DNA of 64,000 nt from NCBI GenBank assembly GCA_006386115.1, contig VFIW01000050.1, positions 1 through 64,000 on the forward strand, given 5' to 3'. A model generated the notes under the pieces. It saw only the letters and a list, made by a program, of their open reading frames with translations. It had not been told where the DNA came from and ran no database searches. Of this stretch, positions 52,477 to 61,698 are shown piece by piece; within the stretch, counting starts at the first letter, position 1, and each line of letters begins with the position of its first letter. Both the position numbers and the translations under genes were made by a program. The DNA comes from Globisporangium splendens. Lineage: Eukaryota > Oomycota > Peronosporomycetes > Pythiales > Pythiaceae.

Positions 52477-54217
52477 CCACTTGTTGACACAGACGAGCGA
52501 GGAGAGTCCTGATATCAGCAAAGACGAAGGCCAAGAAGAGGGCAATCAAGATGAACGCTCCGATGCCATAGTGTGGACGTTCTTTGCCGGGGATTCGAAT
52601 GATGTCCGCACGTGCCGCGTGTGCGCCGCTGAGCTCACGCTCGGCAGCGGCATCGCGTCCACCAGCCTGCGCCACGTCCAGATCAAGCACCTGGAGCTCT
52701 ACAACCTAGCAGTCGCGTCGCCGCATGCAACGCTCGCAGAGCTTTGTGACCTGCAATCTGAGCCTTATCAGTTGTCTGCGCAACAAGAGGTCAATGGAGA
52801 AGACGCGCGTCGTCGCGGTCCGACCAAATCGCTTGCGTTGACGTTCTTCGGGGGAGATCGTGCGTTCCGAGCGTGTCGACTCTGTCGTGCACAGCTTAAG
52901 CACAATAAGAAGACGACGTCGAATTACCTGCGCCATATCAAGTCCAAGCATTCTAGTCTGTACAACTTGGCGATGGCGCATCCAGACGCATCGCTTACTG
53001 ACATTTGCAGCATGGACCAGGACGAAGCGGCTCTTGTGGAGGAGGAGGATGCGGCTGTTACAATTGACGTAGCTCCTGCACAAGCATGTGTGCCTCAGGA
53101 AGTGCACCGCAACGATGTGGATCTCTCTACTACGTCTGCTGTTGCTGAAGAAGAAACATTGGGTGAGCAGCACCATCAGCATTTGAACTCGATGGCTTGG
53201 ACGTTCTTCTCGACGACAGGCGACTTTCGCGGTTGCCGATTGTGCGGCAAGAGACTCAAATTCAACAAGCAGACCACGTCGAACTACTTGCGCCACGTCA
53301 GAGGCAAGCATCTTGCGTTTTACAACATGGTCATTGCGCATCCGAATGCAACGCTTCCTCAGCTAAAACGTCAGGTCGGAGAAGAAGGAAGTGGTCAAGA
53401 AGCAGAAAGCAGCCAAGGACGTGTGCTTGTAATCGGTAATGCGCGGGGGAAACTCCGCGGTGTCGACCTTGTGGCGTCAAATCGGAGCAATGCGACGCGG
53501 CTCTTCCGCGATTATTTCGCAGTGGATCCTACCTTTGGTCATCAAGCCTTTCGTCGGCGGTTCCGCATGCGCCAGTCAGTGTTCTTGCGCATTGCCAAGG
53601 GCGTGCTCGACGTGGATCCGGTGTATTTCCAGTCAAGCGAGACGAAGAACGAAGCAGAAGGAGGACTCTCGACGTTCCAGCGAGTCGCGTCGTCGCTGCG
53701 TGTGCTCATGCACGGGGACGTTTGTTATGCAAGCGATGTGTACGTGCGCGTTGAAGACGATGCCGCTGCGGCACACGGTCACGAGCGCTTTTGCGCGGCA
53801 GTGGTCTCCAAATTTAAGACTACGTACCTGCATCCTATCAGCGCTGTGAGCATGGAAAACGTGTTGCTGAACGTCGCCGCGAGAAACAAGCATCGAACAA
53901 ATTCTCGTGACGACTGCTGCACACTCGTTCAGGAGGCGTGCGCAAATGATTCGAAGCGCGCGTTTGACATCCTGCGGCGCCGTTTCCGCATCGTAACGAA
54001 GTTTCCATCTCACCCACAACAACAAGCCAACAACGACATCATGGCGGCGTGCATCGTGCTGCACAACATGATCGTCGAGGACGAGCGAGACGACGCGAAG
54101 ACGCTGAATGACCTGGACTTCCTTGAAGAAGAGTCTCACGTTGAACGTCGTATCCCAAAGCGCAGACGCATGGCGGCGATCGGCGACAGAGATGGTGAAG
54201 ATCGCGTTTTAAGATGA
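52477..54217 (+). pseudogene. BED-finger, transposase-derived gene split by the retrotransposon
   Basis: The open frame from 52477 to 54217 continues the 14 codons at 47076-47119; together 594 residues. Three BED zinc fingers (C-x2-C..H-x4-H) lie at about 52570-52715, 52830-52980 and 53190-53335, each starting WTFF or LTFF and ending LRH....KH...YN. A region like the plant transposon protein (Harbinger-derived) family follows: FRDYFAVDPTFGHQAFRRRF and later FDILRRRFRIVTKFP..NDIMAACIVLHNMIVEDER. The stretch with the DDE acidic residues between them is missing and the last Glu position reads SKRAF, so it cannot be an active transposase. Before insertion it was probably a domesticated DNA-binding protein. 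Now the promoter and start are 5.4 kb away; an alternative downstream start could still give the body. Confidence 0.75.
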
Positions 54218-55447
54218 TATGTTGGAATGGAAGCATGTTGCCTGCAATCAACAGAGCATTTTGCATGGCTATATAGTGTGAACATGAGTGTTTTTCAGTG
54301 CTCGCTGGTCACCCATGTGTCTGTTTATGGGGAACGCAAGCCGACGTAGAGGCGTTGTATCAAGTCAGATCCTTGACAGAATGGTACTCCGACTCGTAAG
54401 CAGCCACTTATTGTTCCGAGTTGACCTGTGCATCCACAGTGTCAGTATCGGTGGGGGAGGTTATTTTTCTGCCTGAGGCTGCGGATGACGACGGATAGTT
54501 CATGAGCCAACCTGTTGCCCGTTAGCAGGTGATGGGACCACTTGGCTGTTGATGACGCGCAAGCGAAAGGCATGCTCTCTATAGGGCATACCATGCGTTA
54601 AGGACCGCTTTTGGTGCTGCAAACCTCCTCTCTCAGCAGACACAGCAACCGTTGATACCAAGGCAGGAAGCCTCGCAACTGATCATGCCAACGTAGAATA
54701 GAGGGCATCGCTGCTATGGCCATTTACTGTGACTATCACAGAAATTTGTTTCCCCTGAGCTGATTCGCGCCATCCACGCACGCTTCAATGACAATGGCAC
54801 AGCGCCTGAGATATGGTGCTGAGTACCGTACACTGAAACGCATCGAATCAAGTTTTAGTCTGTGTATGTGGAGCTGAGTGGGTCCAGTTTCGTTGAAGTG
54901 ACCTTCCTCAATGCTTCTCAACAGTAGTCGCATATAAATGGATAGTTGTCAACAAGCGTTGGTAGAAAAGCACTAAATGCAACACTTGTTTTGCAACCTC
55001 AGTGTTCAGTTGGAAAATTTAAAAATTGGCACGAACCACAGAACAGAGAGGTGCTGTCCGCTCCGCCTATCGTAGAGGTCTGGCAGCTCCAACAACGTTG
55101 CCACACCGACTTTCTCCTCTTCAAGACGGCAATTTGAGTAAACATAAAGGCTTTATCGGTCTATTTCACAATCGTCTTCACGCTTTAACTTCTAATCAAA
55201 GAGGTAAACAGTAAAGCAAAGAGGATCGGCTGTTCCAACGCCAGCTGTGACGTGGCTTCTACGACAGAGGATCCGTTGGGCACCGCATCAGACGCAGCAG
55301 GAAGACAGCCATGGATCCAAGTACATATTCCATGCATCTCTTGTGGCGATTATGATGCTCTGCCTATAGAATACCCTGTGATCCGCTGTACGTCGGAGCA
55401 ATCGCCACAGCAGAGGAGCACTGCGGCTTCACTGTCCGTCCAGGTCG
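54218..55447. other. Intergenic, no gene recognised
   Basis: Short ORFs only. No motif or promoter match until the Inr at 55448. Confidence 0.5.
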
Positions 55448-55464
55448 CCATTCCTCAATTTGCC
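55448..55464 (+). promoter_or_regulatory. Inr+FPR core promoter
   Basis: CCATTCCTCAATTTGCC, 55 bp before the ATG at 55519; followed by CTCGCGCCTC as in the other family members. Confidence 0.8.
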
Positions 55465-55518
55465 TCGCGCCTCACAACCGCCTCCGCAACGACTCCAACT
55501 TCATCTCCCCTTCCAGCC

Positions 55519-56400
55519 ATGCTCTCAATCAAGAAGATCTGCGCCATCGCGTTCGTTGTCTGCGTCGCGACGTCCTCGTTCACGGACGCTCAAGAAGTGA
55601 GCCGCAACCTGCGCGTCCAGGGTGCCTACGGCGGCGGTGCGACCCAGAGTACCGGAGAAGCCTCGACGAGTGCCGGCACCTCTGGCGGTGCATACGGTGG
55701 TTCGTCGGGTAAGACCTCTAGCGGCGACAAGAGCAGTGGCAAGACCTCCAGTGGTGGTAAGACCTCGAGTGGCGGCAAGACTTCCAGCGGTAAAACCTCT
55801 AGCGGTGACAAGAGCAGCAGCAAGACTTCCAAAGGCGGTAAGACCTCCTCGGGAAAGACCTCCAGCGGTGACAAGTCCTCCTCTGGCAAGACTGGCAGCA
55901 GTGGAAAGACCTCGTCAGGCAAGACCGGCAGCGGTGGAAAGATCTCGAGTGGTAAGAGCGACAGCGGCGCTAGTGGAAAGATCTACGGCAAGCCTGGCAG
56001 CGGAAGCATGACCTCTTCCGCCAAGCCCTCGTCTGGTGGTAAGGTTTCGGGTGGCAAGACGAGCAGCGGAAAGACATCCAGCGGCAAGACCAACGGTGGT
56101 TCGTCCGGCGGCAAGACGTCTGGCGGCAAGACCAGCGGTGGAAAGGGCGGTGCCGTGCCAGCGGCTCCTGCCTCGGGTGCGTCAACCTCCACCGAGACGT
56201 CGACGGCTGACTCGACTTCCACGACTTCGGAAACCGCCAGTACCGACAGCACAACTGACGCAACGACCACCGATGACACCACGACTACGGATGACACCAC
56301 GACTACCGATGACACCACGACTACCGATGACACCACGACTACCGATGACACCACGACCACGTCGGCTGCGACGCAATCGGACGATGCCTACCGCAACTAG
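55519..56400 (+). CDS. Secreted Ser/Gly/Lys-rich protein with RNLR motif (KTSSG type)
   Basis: A 293-residue secreted protein. MLSIKKICAIAFVVCVATSS is the signal peptide, probably cut near TDAQ; the ORF is open upstream but the Inr 55 bp before supports this ATG. VSRNLRVQG puts an RxLR-like motif at 29-32, followed by the family signature GGGATQSTG. Residues about 60-205 are basic low-complexity repeats built from GKTSSG and SGDKSS. A Pro/Ala hinge (AVPAAPASGA) leads to an acidic Thr/Asp tail with five copies of a six-residue DDTTTT unit, ending DDAYRN. The block of positive charge followed by a block of negative charge could drive self-association outside the cell; this is inference. No enzyme motif is present. 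Confidence 0.85.
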   Translation: MLSIKKICAIAFVVCVATSSFTDAQEVSRNLRVQGAYGGGATQSTGEASTSAGTSGGAYGGSSGKTSSGDKSSGKTSSGGKTSSGGKTSSGKTSSGDKSSSKTSKGGKTSSGKTSSGDKSSSGKTGSSGKTSSGKTGSGGKISSGKSDSGASGKIYGKPGSGSMTSSAKPSSGGKVSGGKTSSGKTSSGKTNGGSSGGKTSGGKTSGGKGGAVPAAPASGASTSTETSTADSTSTTSETASTDSTTDATTTDDTTTTDDTTTTDDTTTTDDTTTTDDTTTTSAATQSDDAYRN

Positions 56401-57819
56401 ATGCACGAGCAAACGCTAACGTGTGAAGAAAACATTGTTCGAGTAGCGCTGGCTGCTCGAATCGTTTCTGTAAGAAGAAATCCATCGTAACAAAAAAATG
56501 TCATTGCATAAAAAGAAACCAATAAACTACAGCATTGTAATTGTTCACAATCGAGTCCGCATCCGTGTGTTTGTGCGCTTTGCTGGAGGCTATTCATGGA
56601 CACGACAAGCAGGAAAGTGGCTGGCACAGATTTCCCGTAACTGGGAAAGTATACACAAAAGTACAATCTTTTCACAACTCATTTATATATCAGGACTTTC
56701 TCAGTCACGGGAAAATCTGTAGTGAGTCACACGCCACATGTACCGCAACAAGACTGCAGCAAGAAGCTCACATTCAACCACAGCACGACGGTTCTTGTGC
56801 TGACAGCAAGAAGAGCTCCTCGGTTTGAGCAGCCATTTAAGCAGAAAGAGCTCTTCAAGTTGAGGAGCTCCATGCATGTCTTCCAAGTGCATTGCATGTA
56901 GTCTCATTGACCGCTTCACACACAAAAAGAGCTCTTCGTGTTGCGTGCGCTCCATTGAGAGCAGCGCCATTACATGCACCAAGAAACTACGCATCATGCG
57001 TCGCATGCGCGATTGGCTCGGTTGGGATGGTGATCGACTGGGGATGGGGAGGATCATGCACTATCGTGCCATTCGGTGTCGCACCACTTGAGCCTGAAGT
57101 TGCAACACGTGCAGTCATTGATCTTTTCCGCGTCGTCAGCTGTTTTCGAGTTACCCACACTCACTTTGACCAATGGACGACAAGCCGATAGGTTAACTGA
57201 GTGTTAGGCGCGTGTCCAACTATGAGAAGCCATTTGGATCCCAATCCAGCGCGCTCCAGCAGGTCGAGAATCTTGGAGTGCACCTTTGGTCTACCTCTGT
57301 CAGCATCACCTTCGTAATTTTATATCTGCTCTTTCATTGAATCTTCAGCATTCAGTTGGACTTTCATAACACAATATTTGTGATGGATTTTACAACAGAG
57401 GTTCGCCCACCGAGACAGTCCACTTTCGAGCTCTCCAAGTCCTGCGGTAGAGGCGACTTCACAATACAACGGCAACTCCGCCTTTCCCCCCTTTCAAACC
57501 GAGTATTCAGTTCTTTATCTGGTCTTGCTGGTCCATTTCAGCATACTGCTTTTCAGTGTATTTTGCTGCTTTCACCGTGTGCATAGAGGTTCATTGAACC
57601 ACTTTACCAGCTGTGATGTGCTTCGCTGCTCCACGATCGAGTCAGACGTTGCAGATGGATCCACGTATTAATGCGCACGTGTGTCCCTTTGACCTGCTGT
57701 GATTGCAAGCATTTACGGTACTGTGTATTTTGGAGAGTAATCTTCATATCACGCCCCCTTAAGAGCTCTTTGCACAGCAAGGGGTCTAAAATGCGCTCCC
57801 CGCATTCCGCAGGATCGTA
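56401..57819. other. Intergenic, no gene recognised
   Basis: 1.4 kb between two family genes. ORFs under 120 codons on both strands, no motif. Confidence 0.5.
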
Positions 57820-57836
57820 TCATTCTTCGATTTGCC
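57820..57836 (+). promoter_or_regulatory. Inr+FPR core promoter
   Basis: TCATTCTTCGATTTGCC, 43 bp before the ATG at 57879, followed by CTCGCGCCTC. Confidence 0.8.
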
Positions 57837-57878
57837 TCGCGCCTCGCAGATCTCCCTCTCTTCTCTCCCCACTAAAAG

Positions 57879-59525
57879 ATGCTCTCGATCCAGAAACTCG
57901 GCGCCATCGCGCTCGCCGTCTGCGTGGTGAGCGCCTCGCTCTCGGATGCCCAGCAAGTGAGCCGCAACCTGCGTGTCCAAGGCGGCTACAGCAGCGGTGC
58001 AACGCAAAGCACTGGCGCTGCGACGGCGTCGGGCGGTGAATACGGCGGGGCGGCTACTAGCACGACCTCGTGGGGCTCCAGCGACAAGACCTCGGGCGGC
58101 TACGGTGGTGCATCGGGCACCAACTCGTGGGGCTCGAGCGGCAAGACCAGCACTGGCACGACCAGCGACAAGACCTCGGGCGGCTACGGTGGTGCATCGG
58201 GTACCAACTCGTGGGGCTCGAGCGGCAAGACCAGCACTGGCACGACCAGCGACAAGACCTCGGGCGGCTACGGTGGTGCATCGGGCACCAACTCGTGGGG
58301 CTCGAGCGGCAAGACCAGCACTGGCACGACCAGCGACAAGACCTCGGGCGGCTACGGTGGTGCATCGGGTACCAACTCGTGGGGCTCGAGCGGCAAGACC
58401 AGCACTGGCACGACCAGCGACAAGACCTCGGGCGGCTACGGCGGTGCTTCGTGGAGCTCGGCCAGCAAGACCTCTGGAGGTTCTGAGGCGACGACCTCGT
58501 TGGGCTCGACTGGCAAGAGCATCAAGAATGCAATTGGTGGTATCGTTATCGGCTCCTCCGGCAAGACCGTCAAGGATTTAATTGGCGACCTCGACATCAG
58601 TTCAGCCGCCAAGACCATTCAAGGCGCCGTTGGTGGCATCGATCTCGGCTCTACCGGCAAGACCATCAAGGATGCCGTTGGAGATCTCGATATCAGTTCA
58701 GCCGCCGAGAAAATTGAGAGTGCGCTTGGTGGCATCGATGTCGACGCCACCGGCAAAAATATCAAGGATGTAATTGGCGATCTCAATATCAGCTCGACGG
58801 GCAATGTCGTCAAGGATATCATTGGCGGTATCAGCACCGCCGGCAAGGCCATCAAGGACGCATTCAGCAACGGTAAGACGTCGTGGGGTTCTGAAAGCAG
58901 CAGCAGTAGCAAGTGGGGTAAATCCACGTCTGTGCCAGCTGCCACTGATGACAGCAACACATCCACGGACACGACTACCGCTGGCAGCGCCACGACTTCC
59001 GACACTGCCTACGATGACAATGAGACGTCGACGGAGACGACTGATGACAGTGCCACCACGAGCGAGACGACTACAGCTGGCAGCGCCACGGCTTCCGACA
59101 CTGCCTACGATGACAATGCCACGCCCGCGGAGACGACCACCGATGACAGCGCCACGACCACAGACGCGACGCAAGACGACAGCGTGAACACCTCGGATGC
59201 GTCCACAGAAACCACCGATGACAGCGCTACCACCAGCGAGACGACCACTGACGACAGTGCCACACCATCGGACTCGGCCAACGATGAGACCGAAACGACC
59301 ACGGAGACCACCGACGACGCCGCCACCTCGGATGCCTCCACGGAGACGACCACTGATGACAGCGCCACACCGTCAGATTCGGCCAACGGTGAGACTACTA
59401 CGGATGACAGCACAGCCGAGGCCACCACTGATGACAGCGCGACGACCTCGGAGGGGACTTCCGATGAGGAGACGACCACGACGACGACGAACGGTGCGGA
59501 GCAAGAATCCGCCTACCGAAACTAA
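57879..59525 (+). CDS. Secreted repeat protein with RNLR motif (548 residues)
   Basis: Largest family member. Signal peptide MLSIQKLGAIALAVCVVSAS, probable cut near SDAQ, RNLR at 29-32 in VSRNLRVQG, then GATQSTG. Residues 72-183 are four copies of a 28-residue Gly/Ser/Thr unit (SGGYGGASGTNSWGSS start, TGTTSDKT end). Residues 215 to about 330 hold seven to eight copies of a 16-residue unit that alternates two versions (for example VKDLIGDLDISSAAKT and IQGAVGGIDLGSTGKT), a regular structured segment not seen in the other members. The tail (about 350-548) is rich in Thr, Asp, Ser and Glu with TTDDSATTS repeats and ends ESAYRN. Its last 70 nt lie in inverted repeat 2. A surface or matrix role is plausible; no catalytic motif is present. 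Confidence 0.85.
   Translation: MLSIQKLGAIALAVCVVSASLSDAQQVSRNLRVQGGYSSGATQSTGAATASGGEYGGAATSTTSWGSSDKTSGGYGGASGTNSWGSSGKTSTGTTSDKTSGGYGGASGTNSWGSSGKTSTGTTSDKTSGGYGGASGTNSWGSSGKTSTGTTSDKTSGGYGGASGTNSWGSSGKTSTGTTSDKTSGGYGGASWSSASKTSGGSEATTSLGSTGKSIKNAIGGIVIGSSGKTVKDLIGDLDISSAAKTIQGAVGGIDLGSTGKTIKDAVGDLDISSAAEKIESALGGIDVDATGKNIKDVIGDLNISSTGNVVKDIIGGISTAGKAIKDAFSNGKTSWGSESSSSSKWGKSTSVPAATDDSNTSTDTTTAGSATTSDTAYDDNETSTETTDDSATTSETTTAGSATASDTAYDDNATPAETTTDDSATTTDATQDDSVNTSDASTETTDDSATTSETTTDDSATPSDSANDETETTTETTDDAATSDASTETTTDDSATPSDSANGETTTDDSTAEATTDDSATTSEGTSDEETTTTTTNGAEQESAYRN
58092..58427 (+). repeat. Four 84-bp tandem repeats in coding sequence
   Basis: In-frame units of 28 codons, nearly identical at the DNA level (alternating GGCACC and GGTACC in the ASGT codons), which suggests recent unequal exchange and possible length variation between strains. 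Confidence 0.88.
58521..58868 (+). repeat. 48-bp coding repeats with 96-bp higher-order period
   Basis: Encodes 16-residue units; odd and even units differ (GG.I...G against GDL.ISS). Units are diverged at the DNA level, so older and selected, unlike the 84-bp repeats. Confidence 0.75.
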
Positions 59526-59820
59526 ATGTTCTCCAAAATATGATCTTGATACGTGTAGTACATAAAGAAAAACTGGGAAAGAAAAACGTGACGTACCTCC
59601 TGGAGTCGTCTCTGCAATGAAAATGTACACACCATCAACGTCGAACATTGCACGTCTAAACCAGATAGCAGTGCAAACAGAATATTGTTGGCAATACATC
59701 TTTTGACGTCATATTTGGTATCAATACAAGTAAACTTGTTGGAGTGGATGGGCTCTTAAAGTCACCATCGAGACGCTACGCAAACGTACATTTCTCTCTC
59801 GTTTTCTACACAAGTCGGCT
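59526..59820. other. Convergent spacer, repeated at 62587-62881
   Basis: 3' flanks of two convergent genes. No gene seen. Confidence 0.5.
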
Positions 59821-60708
59821 TTAGTTGCGGTAGGCATCACCGTTTTGCGCCGCGGCGTCGGTCGTTGTCGTCTCGTCGCTGCTGGTGGTACTAGCAGCAC
59901 TGCTGCTGGCGGAGCTACTCGCCGCCGTGGTCGAGCTGTCATCGGTGCTCGTTGCGGTGGTCGTGCTGTCATCCGTGCTGGTCGCCGCACTGTCCGTGCT
60001 GTCACCCTTGCTGGGGGTCGTGCTGGTCGTGCTGTCATCGGTGTTGACGGTTTCCGAAGTCGTGGCAGTCGAGTCTGTCGTCGACGCCGACGTTTCAGTA
60101 GAGGTTGCCGCACCCGCAGCAGGGGCCGCAGGTGCCACTGGCACAGCAACGTCACCCTTTCCACCGTTGCTCTTGCCGCCAGACGTCATACCAGTGGAGC
60201 CGCCGCCGTAGCCACCCGACGATTTACCACCAGAGCTCTTCTTGCCGCCGCTGTTCCACTTGCCAGAGCCGCCGTAGCTCTTCGAAGACTTACCACTTGA
60301 GGATTTCTTGCCGCCGCTGCCAGAGGTCTTGGCACCACTGGATTTGCCGCCACTGCTGGTCTTGCTACCGTAGCTCTTGCCACTGGATTTGCCACTACTG
60401 GTCTTGCTACCGTGGCTCTTGCCGCCGCCACTAGAGCTCTTGCCACTTGACGGCTTGCTCTTGCCGCTGCTCTTGTCTCCGCTGCTCTTGCCTCCGCTGC
60501 TGCTGGGTTTACCCGAGGAGCCGCCGTATGCACCGCCAGAGGTACCGGCACTCGTCGAGGCTCCTCCAGTACTCTGGGTCGCGCCGCCACCGTAGTTGCC
60601 TTGGACACGCAAGTTGCGACTCACTTCTTGGGCGTCCGTGAGAGAGGATGTCGCGGCCGCAGCGCAGACAACGAAGGCGATGGCGCAGATCTTCTTGATG
60701 GAGAGCAT
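59821..60708 (-). CDS. Secreted Ser/Gly/Lys-rich protein with RNLR motif, palindrome copy 1
   Basis: A 295-residue protein identical to the product at 61699. Start at 60708 gives MLSIKKICAIAFVVCAAAAT; the ORF extends upstream but the Inr at 60768-60784 supports this start. Cleavage is likely near LTDAQ, and RNLR is at 31-34 in EVSRNLRVQG. The body (about 60-195) is basic, built from GKSSG, SKTSSG and GGKSYG motifs; the Pro/Ala hinge reads VAVPVAPAAPAAGA; the tail is acidic Ser/Thr/Asp-rich and ends GDAYRN. It is convergent with the 548-residue gene, 295 bp apart, and divergent from its twin. An extracellular, self-associating or host-directed protein is plausible but unproven. Confidence 0.85.
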   Translation of the reverse strand: MLSIKKICAIAFVVCAAAATSSLTDAQEVSRNLRVQGNYGGGATQSTGGASTSAGTSGGAYGGSSGKPSSSGGKSSGDKSSGKSKPSSGKSSSGGGKSHGSKTSSGKSSGKSYGSKTSSGGKSSGAKTSGSGGKKSSSGKSSKSYGGSGKWNSGGKKSSGGKSSGGYGGGSTGMTSGGKSNGGKGDVAVPVAPAAPAAGAATSTETSASTTDSTATTSETVNTDDSTTSTTPSKGDSTDSAATSTDDSTTTATSTDDSSTTAASSSASSSAASTTSSDETTTTDAAAQNGDAYRN

Positions 60709-60767
60709 GGTTGATCGAGACAGGGAAGGAGAATGACTAGAAGAAGAAGGAGGTGTGTGAAGCGCGA

Positions 60768-60784
60768 GGCAAATTGGAGAATGA
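60768..60784 (-). promoter_or_regulatory. Inr+FPR core promoter, palindrome copy 1
   Basis: Minus strand TCATTCTCCAATTTGCC, 60 bp before the ATG at 60708. The arm ends 19 bp further upstream, so only the core promoter is shared with the twin gene. Confidence 0.82.
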
Positions 60785-60803
60785 CAGTCAGACTGAGAGG
60801 AGG

Positions 60804-61603
60804 CGAGCGGCATCGCCCGCATGCCTTGGGCGATACAAAGACTCGCAGTCTCTCTCTTGGATTGATACAAGGGGCCATTGTCGTCTATTATTTAACGCAA
60901 GTGGGCCGATCACCCGTCTGACCATCGACATCCATGTGCAATGACCGACTCGGTGCAGAACGGATCCTTTACATGAGTAAAAGTCGTGTGACAGCTGGCG
61001 GGTTTGAAACCCTCTTTATGCACAGTTTGACCTCTTGAAGGGCAATTATCACTATGGCTTCAAAAACGATTGCTTTGCTGTTTCTACATAACCTTGCTGT
61101 AGTCCATACGGAGTATTTAGAAAGGGGGAAGTCGGTTCGCGCGCATTGTTGAAGTGAGAACCCACACCTCTACAATGGGTGCACGTGGTCTTAAGTCTCC
61201 CTCTCGTGTGCATTCTAGGTCTGATTTTGAATGTCTCTTCAATATTCCATGTGAAAGGCATCCGAATTCAAAACACTACCAATAATTGAAATAACTTGAA
61301 CGCCATGTATTCATTTTAACACGCATCGTATACAGGAAGATAACAGATCCCTTCAACGAGTTGGACCCACGTTACTTTGCCCAGGTGGTTGGTTCAGATT
61401 AATTCACGCCTGCCATTCGGGAAAACGTTCGGTCACAATTGAAGTGAGACCACTAAAACTGCGCGAGTGCGTAAAATCGGGTCCGCTGCCGTTCAAGATC
61501 TCGTCGAGTGACCGGCAGCAGCACTCGTCACATGGTGGGCTCAGTGAACGTGGCGGAGCGTCCCTCCAAGTACAGGCAGTTCGACTCCGATTGGCGTCGT
61601 TCA
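60804..61603. other. Spacer of inverted repeat 2, no gene seen
   Basis: 800 bp of unique sequence between the divergent twins; each twin therefore has its own upstream region. No motif recognised. Confidence 0.5.
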
Positions 61604-61622
61604 CCTCCTCTCAGTCTGACTG

Positions 61623-61639
61623 TCATTCTCCAATTTGCC
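61623..61639 (+). promoter_or_regulatory. Inr+FPR core promoter, palindrome copy 2
   Basis: TCATTCTCCAATTTGCC, 60 bp before the ATG at 61699; 19 bp inside the arm border at 61604. Confidence 0.82.
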
Positions 61640-61698
61640 TCGCGCTTCACACACCTCCTTCTTCTTCTAGTCATTCTCCTTCCCTGTCTCGATCAACC

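Larger units (their letters stand above)
59456..60803. repeat. Inverted repeat 2, left arm (1,348 bp)
   Basis: Reverse complement of 61604-62951; no difference was noticed by eye. Holds the last 70 nt of the 548-residue gene, the convergent spacer, a full Ser/Gly/Lys-rich gene and its core promoter. The spacer is 60804-61603 (800 bp). Confidence 0.92.

Noticed and set aside
58092..58427. CRISPR-like regular repeats
   Set aside because: Direct 84-bp repeats without spacers, in frame inside a secreted eukaryotic protein.
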